From an uncultured Acidobacteriota bacterium (GTDB lineage Bacteria; Acidobacteriota; Terriglobia; Bryobacterales; Bryobacteraceae), in NCBI GenBank assembly GCA_902825945.1, contig CADECY010000006.1:1-64000 (forward strand): a stretch of DNA of 64,000 nucleotides, written 5' to 3'. Both the position numbers and the translations under genes were made by a program. Every line of letters starts with the position of its first letter. Positions within the stretch are counted from its first letter, which is position 1. Under the pieces are notes generated by a model, which saw only the letters and a list, made by a program, of their open reading frames with translations, had not been told where the DNA came from and searched no databases. Positions 18,000 to 27,181 of the stretch are shown piece after piece.

Positions 18000-18920
18000 A
18001 TGGGCAAGCATCACGTTCTGGATTCGATGGGCGCCGCCTTCGCCCGCGCCGACGTAGGTGAAATCATCGTCGAGAAGGATCGCCCCGGCCAGCCGCACGC
18101 CGGCAAGGTATTCGTGGCGGTTCACGCGCACCTCGATGACGTTCCCTACTACGCGGCGGGTCTATGCGCCAAACTCATGCAGGAAGGCTACACCGGCTAC
18201 CTCGTCCGGACCAGCAATGACGAAAAGCGCGGCGGGCAATCCACGGCGCGCAACATCCTGAGCAACGAACAAGAGCACGCCAAGATGGCGCGGGCGCTCG
18301 GCTTTCGGGATACGTACGATCTCTACTACCAAAACCACGAATTGAACAACATCTCGTCACTCGACATCCGTGGCCGGCTCATCTTCCTGTTCCGCTTTCT
18401 GAAGGCTGACACGGTGATCTCGTTCAATCCGTGGGGCCACGGGGAAGAAAACCCCGATCATTCCGTGACTGGACGCGCGGTGGAGGAAGCGGCGTGGATG
18501 GCCGCCGTGGAGACGGATTATCCGGAGCACATGGAAGGCGGATTTGCACCGCGAGAAATCCTCGAGCGCTATTACTTCCACGGCCGTCCGGGACAGCCGT
18601 ACAACCGCGTCGTCGATATCGGTGCCCACATCGAAAAGAAGATTGACGCGATCGTGGAATGCCGCTCCCAGGGAGGAGGCGGTTCCGGTTCGAAGTTGCG
18701 CGCGGAACTGGCGCGCCAGGGCAAGCGGCTCCCGGTTCTGGGCAACGATGATCGCACGGCCGACCGCGAGTACATCCGGCAGTTCCTGCTCGATGACGAC
18801 CGAGAATACGGCAAGCCCCACGGACTCGCTTTCGCCGAGCGCTTCTATCATATTGACCAGCGCCGTCCCAGCGTGTCGAAAGTGGACGAGTACGTGGCCC
18901 GGAACGCCGTTCCCGCCTAG
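18000..18920 (+). CDS. PIG-L family deacetylase, paralogue without leader
   Basis: A 306-residue PIG-L protein aligning throughout with the preceding gene: VHAHLDDVPYYAAGL carries AHxDD, GEENPDHSVTGRAV is the second metal motif, and FLFRFLKADTVISFNPWGHG corresponds to FLFRVLQVNTVVTMDPYNHY. It has no signal sequence, unlike its neighbour, so the two copies are probably in different compartments: one cytosolic, one exported. Overlap of function is possible, with deacetylation on both sides of the membrane. The ATG follows the upstream stop by 10 bases with GGGCACGGG in front. The substrate is unknown. Confidence 0.9.
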   Translation: MGKHHVLDSMGAAFARADVGEIIVEKDRPGQPHAGKVFVAVHAHLDDVPYYAAGLCAKLMQEGYTGYLVRTSNDEKRGGQSTARNILSNEQEHAKMARALGFRDTYDLYYQNHELNNISSLDIRGRLIFLFRFLKADTVISFNPWGHGEENPDHSVTGRAVEEAAWMAAVETDYPEHMEGGFAPREILERYYFHGRPGQPYNRVVDIGAHIEKKIDAIVECRSQGGGGSGSKLRAELARQGKRLPVLGNDDRTADREYIRQFLLDDDREYGKPHGLAFAERFYHIDQRRPSVSKVDEYVARNAVPA

Positions 18921-18938
18921 TTCCAGCCGAGGTGCCTG

Positions 18939-20210
18939 ATGAACGAACACTCCAGCAAGATCAGCCGCCGCCAACTGCTCGCGCTCTCTGGCGCGGCGTG
19001 CCTTGCCCCCGCCGCGCGCCGGGCGGCCGCCGCCGTGGGCCCCATGAAGATCACCAAGGTGGAAGCCGTCCGCTTCAATCCCGCCAAACGGATCGCGGGC
19101 CTCGCGCCCAACTGGATGTGGGTGCGCCTCACCACCGATCAGGGCATCATCGGCGTTGGCGAAACCTATCCCGGATACGAAGCCCACCTGGGCGCGTTGA
19201 AGGAGATCGCGCCGTTGATCATCGGCAAGGATCCAACGCGGATCGACCGCTTGTGGCAGGACATCTTTTATCGCATCGGGTATCAACCCTGGGGTGGCGC
19301 GGACTTCCGGATTCTCACCGCCATCAACATCGCGCAATGGGACCTCCTCGGAAAAGCGTCGGGGCTGCCCGTCTACAAGCTCCTGGGAGGAAAAGCCCAA
19401 GAGCAGTTGATGGTGTACAACACGATGAACGGCTGGCCGATCAACGGCATGCGGGAGCACACACATCCCGAGCAGCTCGCGGAATTTCTGCTCGGACGTG
19501 GGATTCGCGCGATCAAGATCTATCCGTATGACCGCGGTCCGGTCAACGCGCTCGCGAGGCACGGCGGAACCTTCATCACGCAGGCCGAGTTGAAGCAGTC
19601 GCTCGACCCGATCCAGCGGATGAGAAAGGCCGTGGGCGACGACATCGAAATCGGACTCGACCTGAGCAGCCGCTGGAACCTGCCGTGCTCCATGCAAATA
19701 GCGCACTCGCTCGAGCCATACGGCATCATGTGGATCGAAGATCCCATGCTGCCCGACAACCTGGGTGCTTATGCATCGCTGGCGAAAGAGACCTCGATTC
19801 CGATCTGCATCAGCGAGCGGTTGGCGACCAGGTTCCGCTTCCGCGAGATGTTCGAGGAACGCGCCGTGGACGTCGTCATGTTCGATGTCACCTGGTGCGG
19901 CGGGCTGTCGGAGGCCAAGAAGATCGCCGACATGGCGGACACCTACAAGATCCCGAGTGCTCCGCACACCGGCGGCGGTCCAATCCTGTGGTTCTCATCA
20001 CTTCACGCCGCCACCGCACTCACCAATTTCTATATCCTCGAGAGCGTTTTCCACCTATACAACGACGTCTATCCGTATTTCATCCAGGATGTGCCCGTTC
20101 CGGTGAACGGGTTTGCGGCCGCGCCCGAGAGGCCCGGCTTGGGCGTCGAGTTGCGAGACGAGGCAGTGCGCAACGGCGATGTGACGGCCGAGGTGGTGGC
20201 GCGGATCTGA
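18939..20210 (+). CDS. Tat-exported enolase-superfamily (mandelate racemase-like) enzyme
   Basis: A 423-residue protein with a twin-arginine leader (KISRRQLLALSGAACL) and a full enolase-superfamily fold. Visible landmarks are KITKVEAVRFNP (capping domain), IKIYPYDRG (barrel lysine), IGLDLSSRWN (metal Asp), WIEDPMLPDN (metal Glu), CISERLAT (Glu), MFDVTWCGGLSEA and SAPHTGGGP (His). The family includes acid-sugar dehydratases and racemases. It lies 18 bases after the PIG-L pair and is probably cotranscribed with it. It differs clearly from the other enolase-superfamily proteins at 10868 and 38370, so three independent lineages are present. The substrate is not inferable. Confidence 0.88.
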   Translation: MNEHSSKISRRQLLALSGAACLAPAARRAAAAVGPMKITKVEAVRFNPAKRIAGLAPNWMWVRLTTDQGIIGVGETYPGYEAHLGALKEIAPLIIGKDPTRIDRLWQDIFYRIGYQPWGGADFRILTAINIAQWDLLGKASGLPVYKLLGGKAQEQLMVYNTMNGWPINGMREHTHPEQLAEFLLGRGIRAIKIYPYDRGPVNALARHGGTFITQAELKQSLDPIQRMRKAVGDDIEIGLDLSSRWNLPCSMQIAHSLEPYGIMWIEDPMLPDNLGAYASLAKETSIPICISERLATRFRFREMFEERAVDVVMFDVTWCGGLSEAKKIADMADTYKIPSAPHTGGGPILWFSSLHAATALTNFYILESVFHLYNDVYPYFIQDVPVPVNGFAAAPERPGLGVELRDEAVRNGDVTAEVVARI

Positions 20211-20230
20211 GAGCCACCCAGCAGGATCTC

Positions 20231-20250
20231 CGGGCCGCTCGAGCGGCCCG
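20231..20250. repeat. Perfect 20-base palindrome, probable terminator stem
   Basis: CGGGCCGCTC followed directly by its reverse complement GAGCGGCCCG, 20 bases after the enolase-superfamily stop. As RNA it would form an 8-bp stem with a four-base loop. There is no T-tract. It may end the 16943-20210 transcript or be a protein-binding site upstream of the transglutaminase locus. Confidence 0.5.
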
Positions 20251-20358
20251 AAGATGGTCCGGTTCCGGGCGAACCTGGACATTTCCCCCAGAACATTTCC
20301 GCCCACGACCGTCCGTTTCCGCGAAGCCCCGCCACCCGCCTGTGACAGAATCGGAGCA

Positions 20359-23300
20359 GTGGCAATCCGTGTCGCCCTACATCACAAGACTGTCTACCGC
20401 TACGATCGGCTGGTGTCGCTGTCACCGCAGTTGATCCGGCTGCGCCCGGCGGCCCACTCGCGGACGCCAGTGCTCAGCTACTCGCTGCGCGTCGAGCCAA
20501 CGGATCATTTCCTCAACTGGCAGCAGGATCCGCAGGGAAACTTCGTCGCGCGCTTCGTGTTCCCGAACCTCACGAGGCACTTCTCCTTCGAGGTGGATCT
20601 TACCGCCGACATGTCGGTGATCAACCCGTTCGACTTCTTCGTCGAGCCTTTCGCCGAAGTCTATCCATTCCAATACGAGGACTGGCAGCGCCAGGAGTTG
20701 CAGCCCTACCTCGAGGCGGCTCCCGCGGGCCCTCTATTCGCCGCGTTCCTGGCCGCCACTCCCGCCTCAGCGCCGAACACGGTTTCGTTCCTCGTGGAGT
20801 TGAATCAGCGTATCCAGCGCGAGGTCGGCTATCTGATCCGGCTCGAACCCGGCGTGCAGGCTCCGGAAGAGACGCTCGAGCGCCGCAGCGGTTCATGCCG
20901 TGATTCAGCTTGGCTCATGGTCCAGGCTTGCCGCCACATCGGGCTCGCCGCGCGATTCGTCTCCGGCTACCTGATCCAGTTGAAGCCGGACGTGAAGCCG
21001 CTCGAGGGCCCAGCGGGCGCGGAAAACGATTTCACCGATCTGCACGCTTGGGCCGAAGTCTATCTGCCCGGAGCGGGCTGGATCGGGCTCGATCCGACAT
21101 CGGGTCTGCTGACCGGCGAGGGGCACATTCCGCTTGCCGCGACTCCCGAGCCATTCTCCGCCGCGCCGGTGAGCGGACTCGTGAGTCCGAGCCAGGTGGA
21201 GTTCGAGCACGAGATGAGCATCACGCGCATCCACGAGGATCCGCGCGTGACCAAGCCCTATTCGGACGAGCAATGGCAACGGATCGAAGCACTGGGCGAA
21301 CAAGTGGATCAGGAACTATTGCGCAACGATGTGCGGCTCACGATGGGCGGCGAGCCGACCTTCGTTTCGATCGACGACATGGACGGGGAGCAGTGGAACA
21401 CCGCTGCGCTCGGCGAGGACAAGCTTCGGATGGCGGGCACCCTGATCCATCGCCTGCGCGAACGTTTCGCCCCCGGCGGACTGCTGCATTTCGGACAAGG
21501 CAAGTGGTACCCGGGCGAGTCTCTGCCGCGATGGGCGTTCACCACCTATTGGCGAATCGATGGACAACCGTGCTGGCGCGACCGGCGCTGGATCGGCGAT
21601 CCGTCGCGCGACTACGGCTTCGTGCGCGAACACGCGCAACGCTTTCTCGAGTCGCTCTCCGATCGGCTGCGCTTACCGAAGGAAGCGGTGCTCACGGCAT
21701 ACGAAGATCCGCTCGACTATCTCCGCAAGGAGGGGCGGCTTCCCGTCAACGTCGATCCGATCGACAACAAACTCGCCGATACTGAGGAACGCGAGCGTTT
21801 GCGCCGCGTCTTCGAGCGTGGGCTCGACAAGCCCACTGGGTTCGTTCTGCCGGTCCGCCGCGTGATGACACGCAGCGGGCCCGAGTGGCAAACCGCGCTA
21901 TGGATGCTGCGCGCGCGGCACCTGTTTCTGATTCCTGGAGACTCGCCGGTCGGGTTGCGATTGCCGCTATCGAGCCTGCCGTGGGCTCCGCCTTCCCCGC
22001 TCGACGGCGTGATTCCCGAGGACCCGTTCGGCGAACCCGATCCGCTTCCGGCGCAGGTCTCGCAAGCGCAATCGGCGCGCTCCGAGAGCGGGCACGCGCG
22101 GCAAACGGTAGCCGTGCAGGATACGGTGCGGACGGCGCTCACCGTGGAAGCGCGCCAAGGCAAACTGTACCTGTTCATGCCTCCGCTCAAATCAGCCTCC
22201 GATTACTTCGCGCTCATCGCGGAGATCGAGGCAACGGCCGCCACGCTCGAAATGCCGGTGCTGATCGAAGGCTACACACCGCCGTTCGACGCACGCATCC
22301 GCTCGATCAAGGTCACGCCCGATCCAGGTGTCACCGAGGTGAACATTCAGCCCGCGGCCAGTTGGCACGAACTGACGCACACGACCACGACTCTCTACGA
22401 GGAAGCCCGCCAAAGCCGGCTGGGCACTGAAAAGTTCATGCTCGACGGGCGGCACACCGGCACGGGCGGCGGCAATCATCTCGTACTCGGCGGACCCACG
22501 CCAGCGGACAGCCCGTTCCTTCGCCGGCCCGATCTCCTGCGCAGCCTCTCCGGCTATTGGCTGAATCATCCCTCGCTCTCCTATCTGTTCTCGGGGACGT
22601 TCATCGGACCGACGAGCCAGGCGCCGCGCGTCGACGAGACCCGTCCGGACGCGATCTACGAACTCGAGATCGCCTACGGACTCGTGCCCGAGAGTGGCGA
22701 GTGTCCGCCGTGGCTGGTGGACCGCCTGTTCCGTAACCTGTTCGTCGATGTCACCGGAAACACGCACCGCGCCGAGTTCTGTATCGACAAGCTGTTTTCT
22801 CCAGATAGCGCCACAGGCCGGCTCGGATTGCTCGAGATGCGCGCCTTCGAAATGCCGCCGCACGCGCGCATGAGTCTCACCCAGCAGCTTCTGCTGCGCG
22901 CGATGGTGGCGCGATTCTGGCGCGAGCCATATCGCGAACGCCCCATCCGCTGGGGAACGCGGCTTCACGATCAGTTCCTGCTGCCGTACTTCGTCCAGCA
23001 CGATTTCCGCCACGTGATCGAAGACTTGCACCGCGCAGGCTTTCCGCTCGAACTCGACTGGTTCGCTCCGCAATTCGAGTTCCGGTTCCCGGTGTACGGG
23101 CGTGTCTGTTATGACGGTGTCGAGATCGAACTCCGGCAGGCGATCGAACCCTGGTACGTGCTCGGCGAGGAATCGGGCGGGGGTGGCACGGCGCGCTATG
23201 TCGATTCTTCGGTCGAGCGTTTGCAGGTTCACGTGAAAGGCTTGGTAGGCGAGCGCTTCGCCGTAACCTGCAATGGGCGGCGGCTTCCGCTGCGGCCAAC

Positions 23301-23643
23301 GGGCACGCATGGCGAGTTCGTGTGCGGAGTCCGCTATCGCGCCTGGCAGCCGCCGCGTTGCCTGCATCCCACGATTCCCGTTCACACGCCGCTCGTCTTC
23401 GATCTGCTGGATCTCGCGGCAGGGCGCTCGCGCGGCGGTTGCACCTATCACGTGGCCCATCCGGGCGGCCGCAACTACGAGACCTTTCCGGTCAATGCCA
23501 ACGAGGCCGAAGCCCGCAGAATGGCTCGATTCTTCGCGTTCGGCAACACACCCGGGCCGATGGCGGCGCCACCTTTCGAAGAGAATCCCGAGTTTCCTTC
23601 GACGCTCGACCTGCGGCGAACGCCCTCGGGCATGAAACAATAG
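20359..23643 (+). CDS. Transglutaminase-like / DUF2126 (putative amidoligase) fusion protein
   Basis: A 1094-residue cytosolic protein. Residues ~1-100 are the N-terminal domain of bacterial transglutaminase-like proteins (VALHHKTVYRYDRLVSLSPQ). Residues ~140-270 are a transglutaminase core with its catalytic triad: Cys180 (GSCRDSAW), His229 (DLHAW) and Asp245 (GLDPTSG). From ~305 to the end lies DUF2126, annotated in Pfam as a putative amidoligase (RLTMGGEPTFVSIDDMDGEQW, LLHFGQGKWYPGESLPRW). The start is GTG at 20359, where family similarity begins; an upstream frame to 20254 lacks it. The next gene starts 6 bases after the stop. Presumed role: joining or hydrolysing amide bonds in a peptide product. 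Not experimentally known. Confidence 0.9.
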   Translation: MAIRVALHHKTVYRYDRLVSLSPQLIRLRPAAHSRTPVLSYSLRVEPTDHFLNWQQDPQGNFVARFVFPNLTRHFSFEVDLTADMSVINPFDFFVEPFAEVYPFQYEDWQRQELQPYLEAAPAGPLFAAFLAATPASAPNTVSFLVELNQRIQREVGYLIRLEPGVQAPEETLERRSGSCRDSAWLMVQACRHIGLAARFVSGYLIQLKPDVKPLEGPAGAENDFTDLHAWAEVYLPGAGWIGLDPTSGLLTGEGHIPLAATPEPFSAAPVSGLVSPSQVEFEHEMSITRIHEDPRVTKPYSDEQWQRIEALGEQVDQELLRNDVRLTMGGEPTFVSIDDMDGEQWNTAALGEDKLRMAGTLIHRLRERFAPGGLLHFGQGKWYPGESLPRWAFTTYWRIDGQPCWRDRRWIGDPSRDYGFVREHAQRFLESLSDRLRLPKEAVLTAYEDPLDYLRKEGRLPVNVDPIDNKLADTEERERLRRVFERGLDKPTGFVLPVRRVMTRSGPEWQTALWMLRARHLFLIPGDSPVGLRLPLSSLPWAPPSPLDGVIPEDPFGEPDPLPAQVSQAQSARSESGHARQTVAVQDTVRTALTVEARQGKLYLFMPPLKSASDYFALIAEIEATAATLEMPVLIEGYTPPFDARIRSIKVTPDPGVTEVNIQPAASWHELTHTTTTLYEEARQSRLGTEKFMLDGRHTGTGGGNHLVLGGPTPADSPFLRRPDLLRSLSGYWLNHPSLSYLFSGTFIGPTSQAPRVDETRPDAIYELEIAYGLVPESGECPPWLVDRLFRNLFVDVTGNTHRAEFCIDKLFSPDSATGRLGLLEMRAFEMPPHARMSLTQQLLLRAMVARFWREPYRERPIRWGTRLHDQFLLPYFVQHDFRHVIEDLHRAGFPLELDWFAPQFEFRFPVYGRVCYDGVEIELRQAIEPWYVLGEESGGGGTARYVDSSVERLQVHVKGLVGERFAVTCNGRRLPLRPTGTHGEFVCGVRYRAWQPPRCLHPTIPVHTPLVFDLLDLAAGRSRGGCTYHVAHPGGRNYETFPVNANEAEARRMARFFAFGNTPGPMAAPPFEENPEFPSTLDLRRTPSGMKQ

Positions 23644-23649
23644 GGAACA

Positions 23650-26214
23650 GTGGCTTTGGGTTTGCTTGACACCACCGCGGCGCCAAAATCGAGGTTCGAC
23701 GAGTGGCGCTACCAACCGGTGCCGGGGCATTGGGACGAGGCACTCCAATCGACGGGAGTCCCGCGCAGACATTGGCGCAAGCTCGCCGTTTCGATCGCCA
23801 AGATGGGTGCCCGGCAGTTCCATCGCCGGTGGCAAAGCGGTCAGGCGCTGATTCAAGCCAACGGCATCACCTACAACGTCTACGGCGACCCGCAAGGCAA
23901 GGAACGTCCCTGGCCGATGGACCCGATTCCGTTCGTGATCTCCGGTGACGAGTGGCAGGTGATCGAGCGCGCCATCGCGCAGCGGGCCACTTTGTTGAAC
24001 GCGATCCTCGCCGATCTCTACGGTCCGCAGCGGCTGATCCACCAGCGGTTGCTTCCGCCGGCGCTCGCGTTCGCCAATCCGAATTTCCTGAGACCTTGCT
24101 TCGGCGTCAAAGTACCGCGCGACGTCTATCTGTACAGCTACGCCGCCGATATCGGACGCTCGCCGGACGGACAGTGGTGGGTGATCACCGATCGCGCGCA
24201 AGCACCTTCGGGGAAGGGCTACGCGCTCGAGAACCGCCTGGTGAGCGCACGCACCCTGCCGAACGTTTTCAGCCAGTGCGACGTGCGGCACCTGAACCGC
24301 TTCTTCCAAACGCGGCGCGATGCGGTGCTGGATCTAGCGCCGGGAAGCCGTTCGACTCCGCGCGTGGTGGTGCTCACCCCGGGCCCGTACAACGAAACCT
24401 ACTTTGAACATTCTTACCTCGCCAGGCATTGGGGGTTTCCGCTGGTGGAAGGCGCGGACCTGACCGTTCGCGACGATCGCGTCTACCTGAAAACGCTCAG
24501 CGGACTCGAACCGGTGGATGTGATCATTCGCCGGCAGGACGACAGCTATTGCGACCCGCTCGAACTCCGCACCGATTCGCTTCTCGGCGTGGCGGGCTTG
24601 GTGCAAGCGGTGCGGTCCGGCAATGTGGTGATCGCCAACGCGCTCGGCAGTGGACTGGTGGAATCGCCCGCGCACATGGCATTCCTTCCCGGCTTGTGCC
24701 GGCACATGCTGGGCGAGCAACTGGTGATGCCGTCGGTCGCGACGTGGTGGTGCGGACAAGAGCAGCCGCGCGGCTACGTTCAGGACCACATCGGCAAGCT
24801 GGTGATCAAGCCGTCGTTCCAGCGCTTCGGTCATCATCCGGTTTTCGGGTGCGATCTCAGTTCCACCGAGCGGGAGGAACTGCTGCTGCGGATGCACGCA
24901 CGTCCGGATCAGTACCTGGCGCAGGAACAGGTGGAGCTGTCGACAGCACCTGTGTGGACCGAATCCGGACTCGAGGCGCGCCACGTCGTGCTGCGTGTGT
25001 TTGCCACTTGGGACGGGCGCGGATACGCAGTCATGCCGGGGGGCTTGGCGCGCGTTTCCACCGAAGAACGATCGCTAATCGTGTCGATGCAGTTGGGCGG
25101 CGGCAGCAAAGACGTCTGGGTACTGGGAAGCGCAGCGGAGGAGACGGCACCTTCGGAAACGCCCGTCCGAATCTCGCGGAGCGAAGTGGAGGCTACCCGT
25201 TCCTCGGCCGTGCTGCCGAGTCGCGTCGCTGACAACCTATATTGGCTAGGGCGCTACACGGAACGCGTCGAGTCGATCGTGCGGATGGCCCGGGTGTTGA
25301 TGCCCGCGCTCTCGGGCGAAGAGGATTTCGGACAGTCGGTCTCGCTGGAAACCGGTATTCGGATGCTTGCCGGATTCAAGTATCTGCCGCCGGAGGTGAT
25401 GGAGAGTTCGCTCGGAGAGCAGCGCCGCTCGATGGCCCGGGCGCTGAACGATCTCGTGTACGATCAATCGCGCGCCACCGGTCTCGGCTGGAATCTGAAG
25501 CAGGTGCGCCGGGTATCGTGGCAGGTAAAAGAGCGGCTCTCCACCGACACTTGGCGTGTGCTGAACACGCTCGACCAGGATTTCTCGCGAATTCCATCCA
25601 GCAATCCCGACCAGCGCATGGTGAGCGAGATGAACCTGCTCGATCGCGCGATCGTCACGCTTTCCGCCTTCGCCGGCCTGCTCATGGAGAGCACCACGCG
25701 CGGTCACGGGTGGCGCTTTCTCGACATTGGCCGCAGACTCGAACGCGGGCTGCAACTGGCGGAATCGCTGCGCCACGGTCTCGGCGAGGCGGCCAACACC
25801 GCGGAGCCGTATCTCGACATGCTGCTGCAGTTGGCCGACTCGAGCATCACCTATCGCACGCGCTACCTCACCGATATCCGCGACGATCTGGTGCTCGACT
25901 TGCTGCTGGCCGACGAGACCAATCCCCGGTCGGTCGCCTTCCAACTGAAAACGCTCGATCAACATGTCGGCGAGTTGCCGTCGAGCCATAACGAGGGCCG
26001 CTATCCGCTCGAGCAGCGGTTGACGATGCGCCTGTTGACCGATGTCCGGCTGGCGAACATCCGGGACTTGGCCGATTCCGGCGAGGAAGGACAGCGGCCC
26101 GCGCTGATCCGCCATCTGGACGGTCTCAACAAGGGACTCATCGATCTCGGCGACGCCTTGAACGCCCGCTACCTCAGCCATCTCACTCCTTCCCGCCTCA
26201 CTTCCTCCTGGTAA
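23650..26214 (+). CDS. Circularly permuted ATP-grasp / Alpha-E fusion protein
   Basis: An 854-residue protein fusing two families that are often separate genes. Residues ~50-490 are a circularly permuted type-2 ATP-grasp (DUF404/DUF407): QALIQANGITYNVYGDP, LADLYGPQRLI, RSTPRVVVLTPGPYNETYFEH, GKLVIKPSFQRFG. Residues ~515-850 are Alpha-E (DUF403), opening LPSRVADNLYWLGRYTERVE. ATP-grasp folds typically form amide bonds from an acyl-phosphate. Alpha-E is an all-helical partner of unknown role. The start is GTG at 23650 with TAGGGA upstream. It sits 6 bases after the DUF2126 gene and 7 before a transglutaminase, so the three are certainly one operon. The product of the system is unknown. Confidence 0.92.
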   Translation: MALGLLDTTAAPKSRFDEWRYQPVPGHWDEALQSTGVPRRHWRKLAVSIAKMGARQFHRRWQSGQALIQANGITYNVYGDPQGKERPWPMDPIPFVISGDEWQVIERAIAQRATLLNAILADLYGPQRLIHQRLLPPALAFANPNFLRPCFGVKVPRDVYLYSYAADIGRSPDGQWWVITDRAQAPSGKGYALENRLVSARTLPNVFSQCDVRHLNRFFQTRRDAVLDLAPGSRSTPRVVVLTPGPYNETYFEHSYLARHWGFPLVEGADLTVRDDRVYLKTLSGLEPVDVIIRRQDDSYCDPLELRTDSLLGVAGLVQAVRSGNVVIANALGSGLVESPAHMAFLPGLCRHMLGEQLVMPSVATWWCGQEQPRGYVQDHIGKLVIKPSFQRFGHHPVFGCDLSSTEREELLLRMHARPDQYLAQEQVELSTAPVWTESGLEARHVVLRVFATWDGRGYAVMPGGLARVSTEERSLIVSMQLGGGSKDVWVLGSAAEETAPSETPVRISRSEVEATRSSAVLPSRVADNLYWLGRYTERVESIVRMARVLMPALSGEEDFGQSVSLETGIRMLAGFKYLPPEVMESSLGEQRRSMARALNDLVYDQSRATGLGWNLKQVRRVSWQVKERLSTDTWRVLNTLDQDFSRIPSSNPDQRMVSEMNLLDRAIVTLSAFAGLLMESTTRGHGWRFLDIGRRLERGLQLAESLRHGLGEAANTAEPYLDMLLQLADSSITYRTRYLTDIRDDLVLDLLLADETNPRSVAFQLKTLDQHVGELPSSHNEGRYPLEQRLTMRLLTDVRLANIRDLADSGEEGQRPALIRHLDGLNKGLIDLGDALNARYLSHLTPSRLTSSW

Positions 26215-26221
26215 AGGATCC

Positions 26222-27106
26222 ATGTTTTATCGAGCGGTTCACACGACGGAATACACCTACGCCGAGCCCGTTTCACACTGTCAGAGCGAAGCGTGGCTGA
26301 CGCCGCGGCGATCGCTGCGCCAGACCGCGATCGAGTCGAACATCAGCGTTCATCCCGCGCCAGCGTCGATGCGCACGCGCCTGGACTACTTTGGGAACTC
26401 CGTCACGCGATTCGAGGTACTCGAGCCGCACGACAAGCTGGTGGTCACTGCGTCGAGCGTAGTCGAGGTGGAGCCTCGCCCGCTGACGATCGAGTTCTCA
26501 CCCCCGTGGGAAGAGGCGCGTGCCATGCTCGCTGCCGTCGAGACAGAGGAAACGCTCGCCGCGTTCGAACTCTGCTGCGAATCTCCGTTCGTGGCGCTTG
26601 GGCCCGAACTGGCGGCCTACGCCGGCGAGTCGTTCACGCCGGGCAAGCCGCTGCTGACGGCGGTGCGCGATCTGATGGAGCGGATTCACCGCGAGTTCAA
26701 GTACGAGCCAAAGTCGACCTCGATCGACACGACCGTGATCGAAGTGATGCGGCAGCGGCGGGGGGTCTGCCAGGACTTCGCCCACGTGATGATCGGCACG
26801 CTCCGTTCGCTCGGTCTCGCCGCGCGCTACGTCAGCGGATATCTGCGCAGCGGCGCCAACTACCAGGGCGCGGAAGCCTCGCACGCCTGGGTGTCGGTGT
26901 TCGTTCCCGGATCCGGCTGGGTGGACTTCGATCCGACCAACAACGTCATTCCGTCCGACGGGCACCTGACTCTCGCCTTCGGGCGTGACTACGGCGACGT
27001 GACGCCGCTCAAGGGAGTCACGCTGGGCGGCGGAGAGCACACGGTGAATGTCGAAGTCCGGGTGCGGCCCGTCGGCGAACCCGCGCGTAACGCCGCGGGA
27101 ATCTAG
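26222..27106 (+). CDS. Transglutaminase-like cysteine protease/transferase
   Basis: A 294-residue protein with the bacterial transglutaminase N-terminal beta-domain (VHTTEYTYAEPVSHCQSEAW) and a transglutaminase core. The catalytic triad is complete: Cys183 (RGVCQDFAH), His221 (ASHAW) and Asp237 (VDFDPTN). No signal peptide is present. Prokaryotic members are usually proteases or amidases rather than cross-linkers. AAAGGA precedes the ATG. It closes the three-gene locus; comparative-genomic work on ATP-grasp and Alpha-E genes has repeatedly noted such transglutaminase neighbours. It may cleave or release what the ligases make. Confidence 0.93.
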   Translation: MFYRAVHTTEYTYAEPVSHCQSEAWLTPRRSLRQTAIESNISVHPAPASMRTRLDYFGNSVTRFEVLEPHDKLVVTASSVVEVEPRPLTIEFSPPWEEARAMLAAVETEETLAAFELCCESPFVALGPELAAYAGESFTPGKPLLTAVRDLMERIHREFKYEPKSTSIDTTVIEVMRQRRGVCQDFAHVMIGTLRSLGLAARYVSGYLRSGANYQGAEASHAWVSVFVPGSGWVDFDPTNNVIPSDGHLTLAFGRDYGDVTPLKGVTLGGGEHTVNVEVRVRPVGEPARNAAGI

Positions 27107-27181
27107 CGGATCTCCCCCGGCGCTGCCCGCGCCACTCGCGTCCGGCACCGGCTCCGCTACGGTATCCTTGAAGGTTCCGGT

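Noticed and set aside
22192..24309. Long open frame on the minus strand opposite the transglutaminase/ATP-grasp genes (about 705 codons)
   Set aside because: Antisense frame in high-GC DNA; Arg/Glu/His-rich composition with no domain, while the plus strand has clear conserved motifs.
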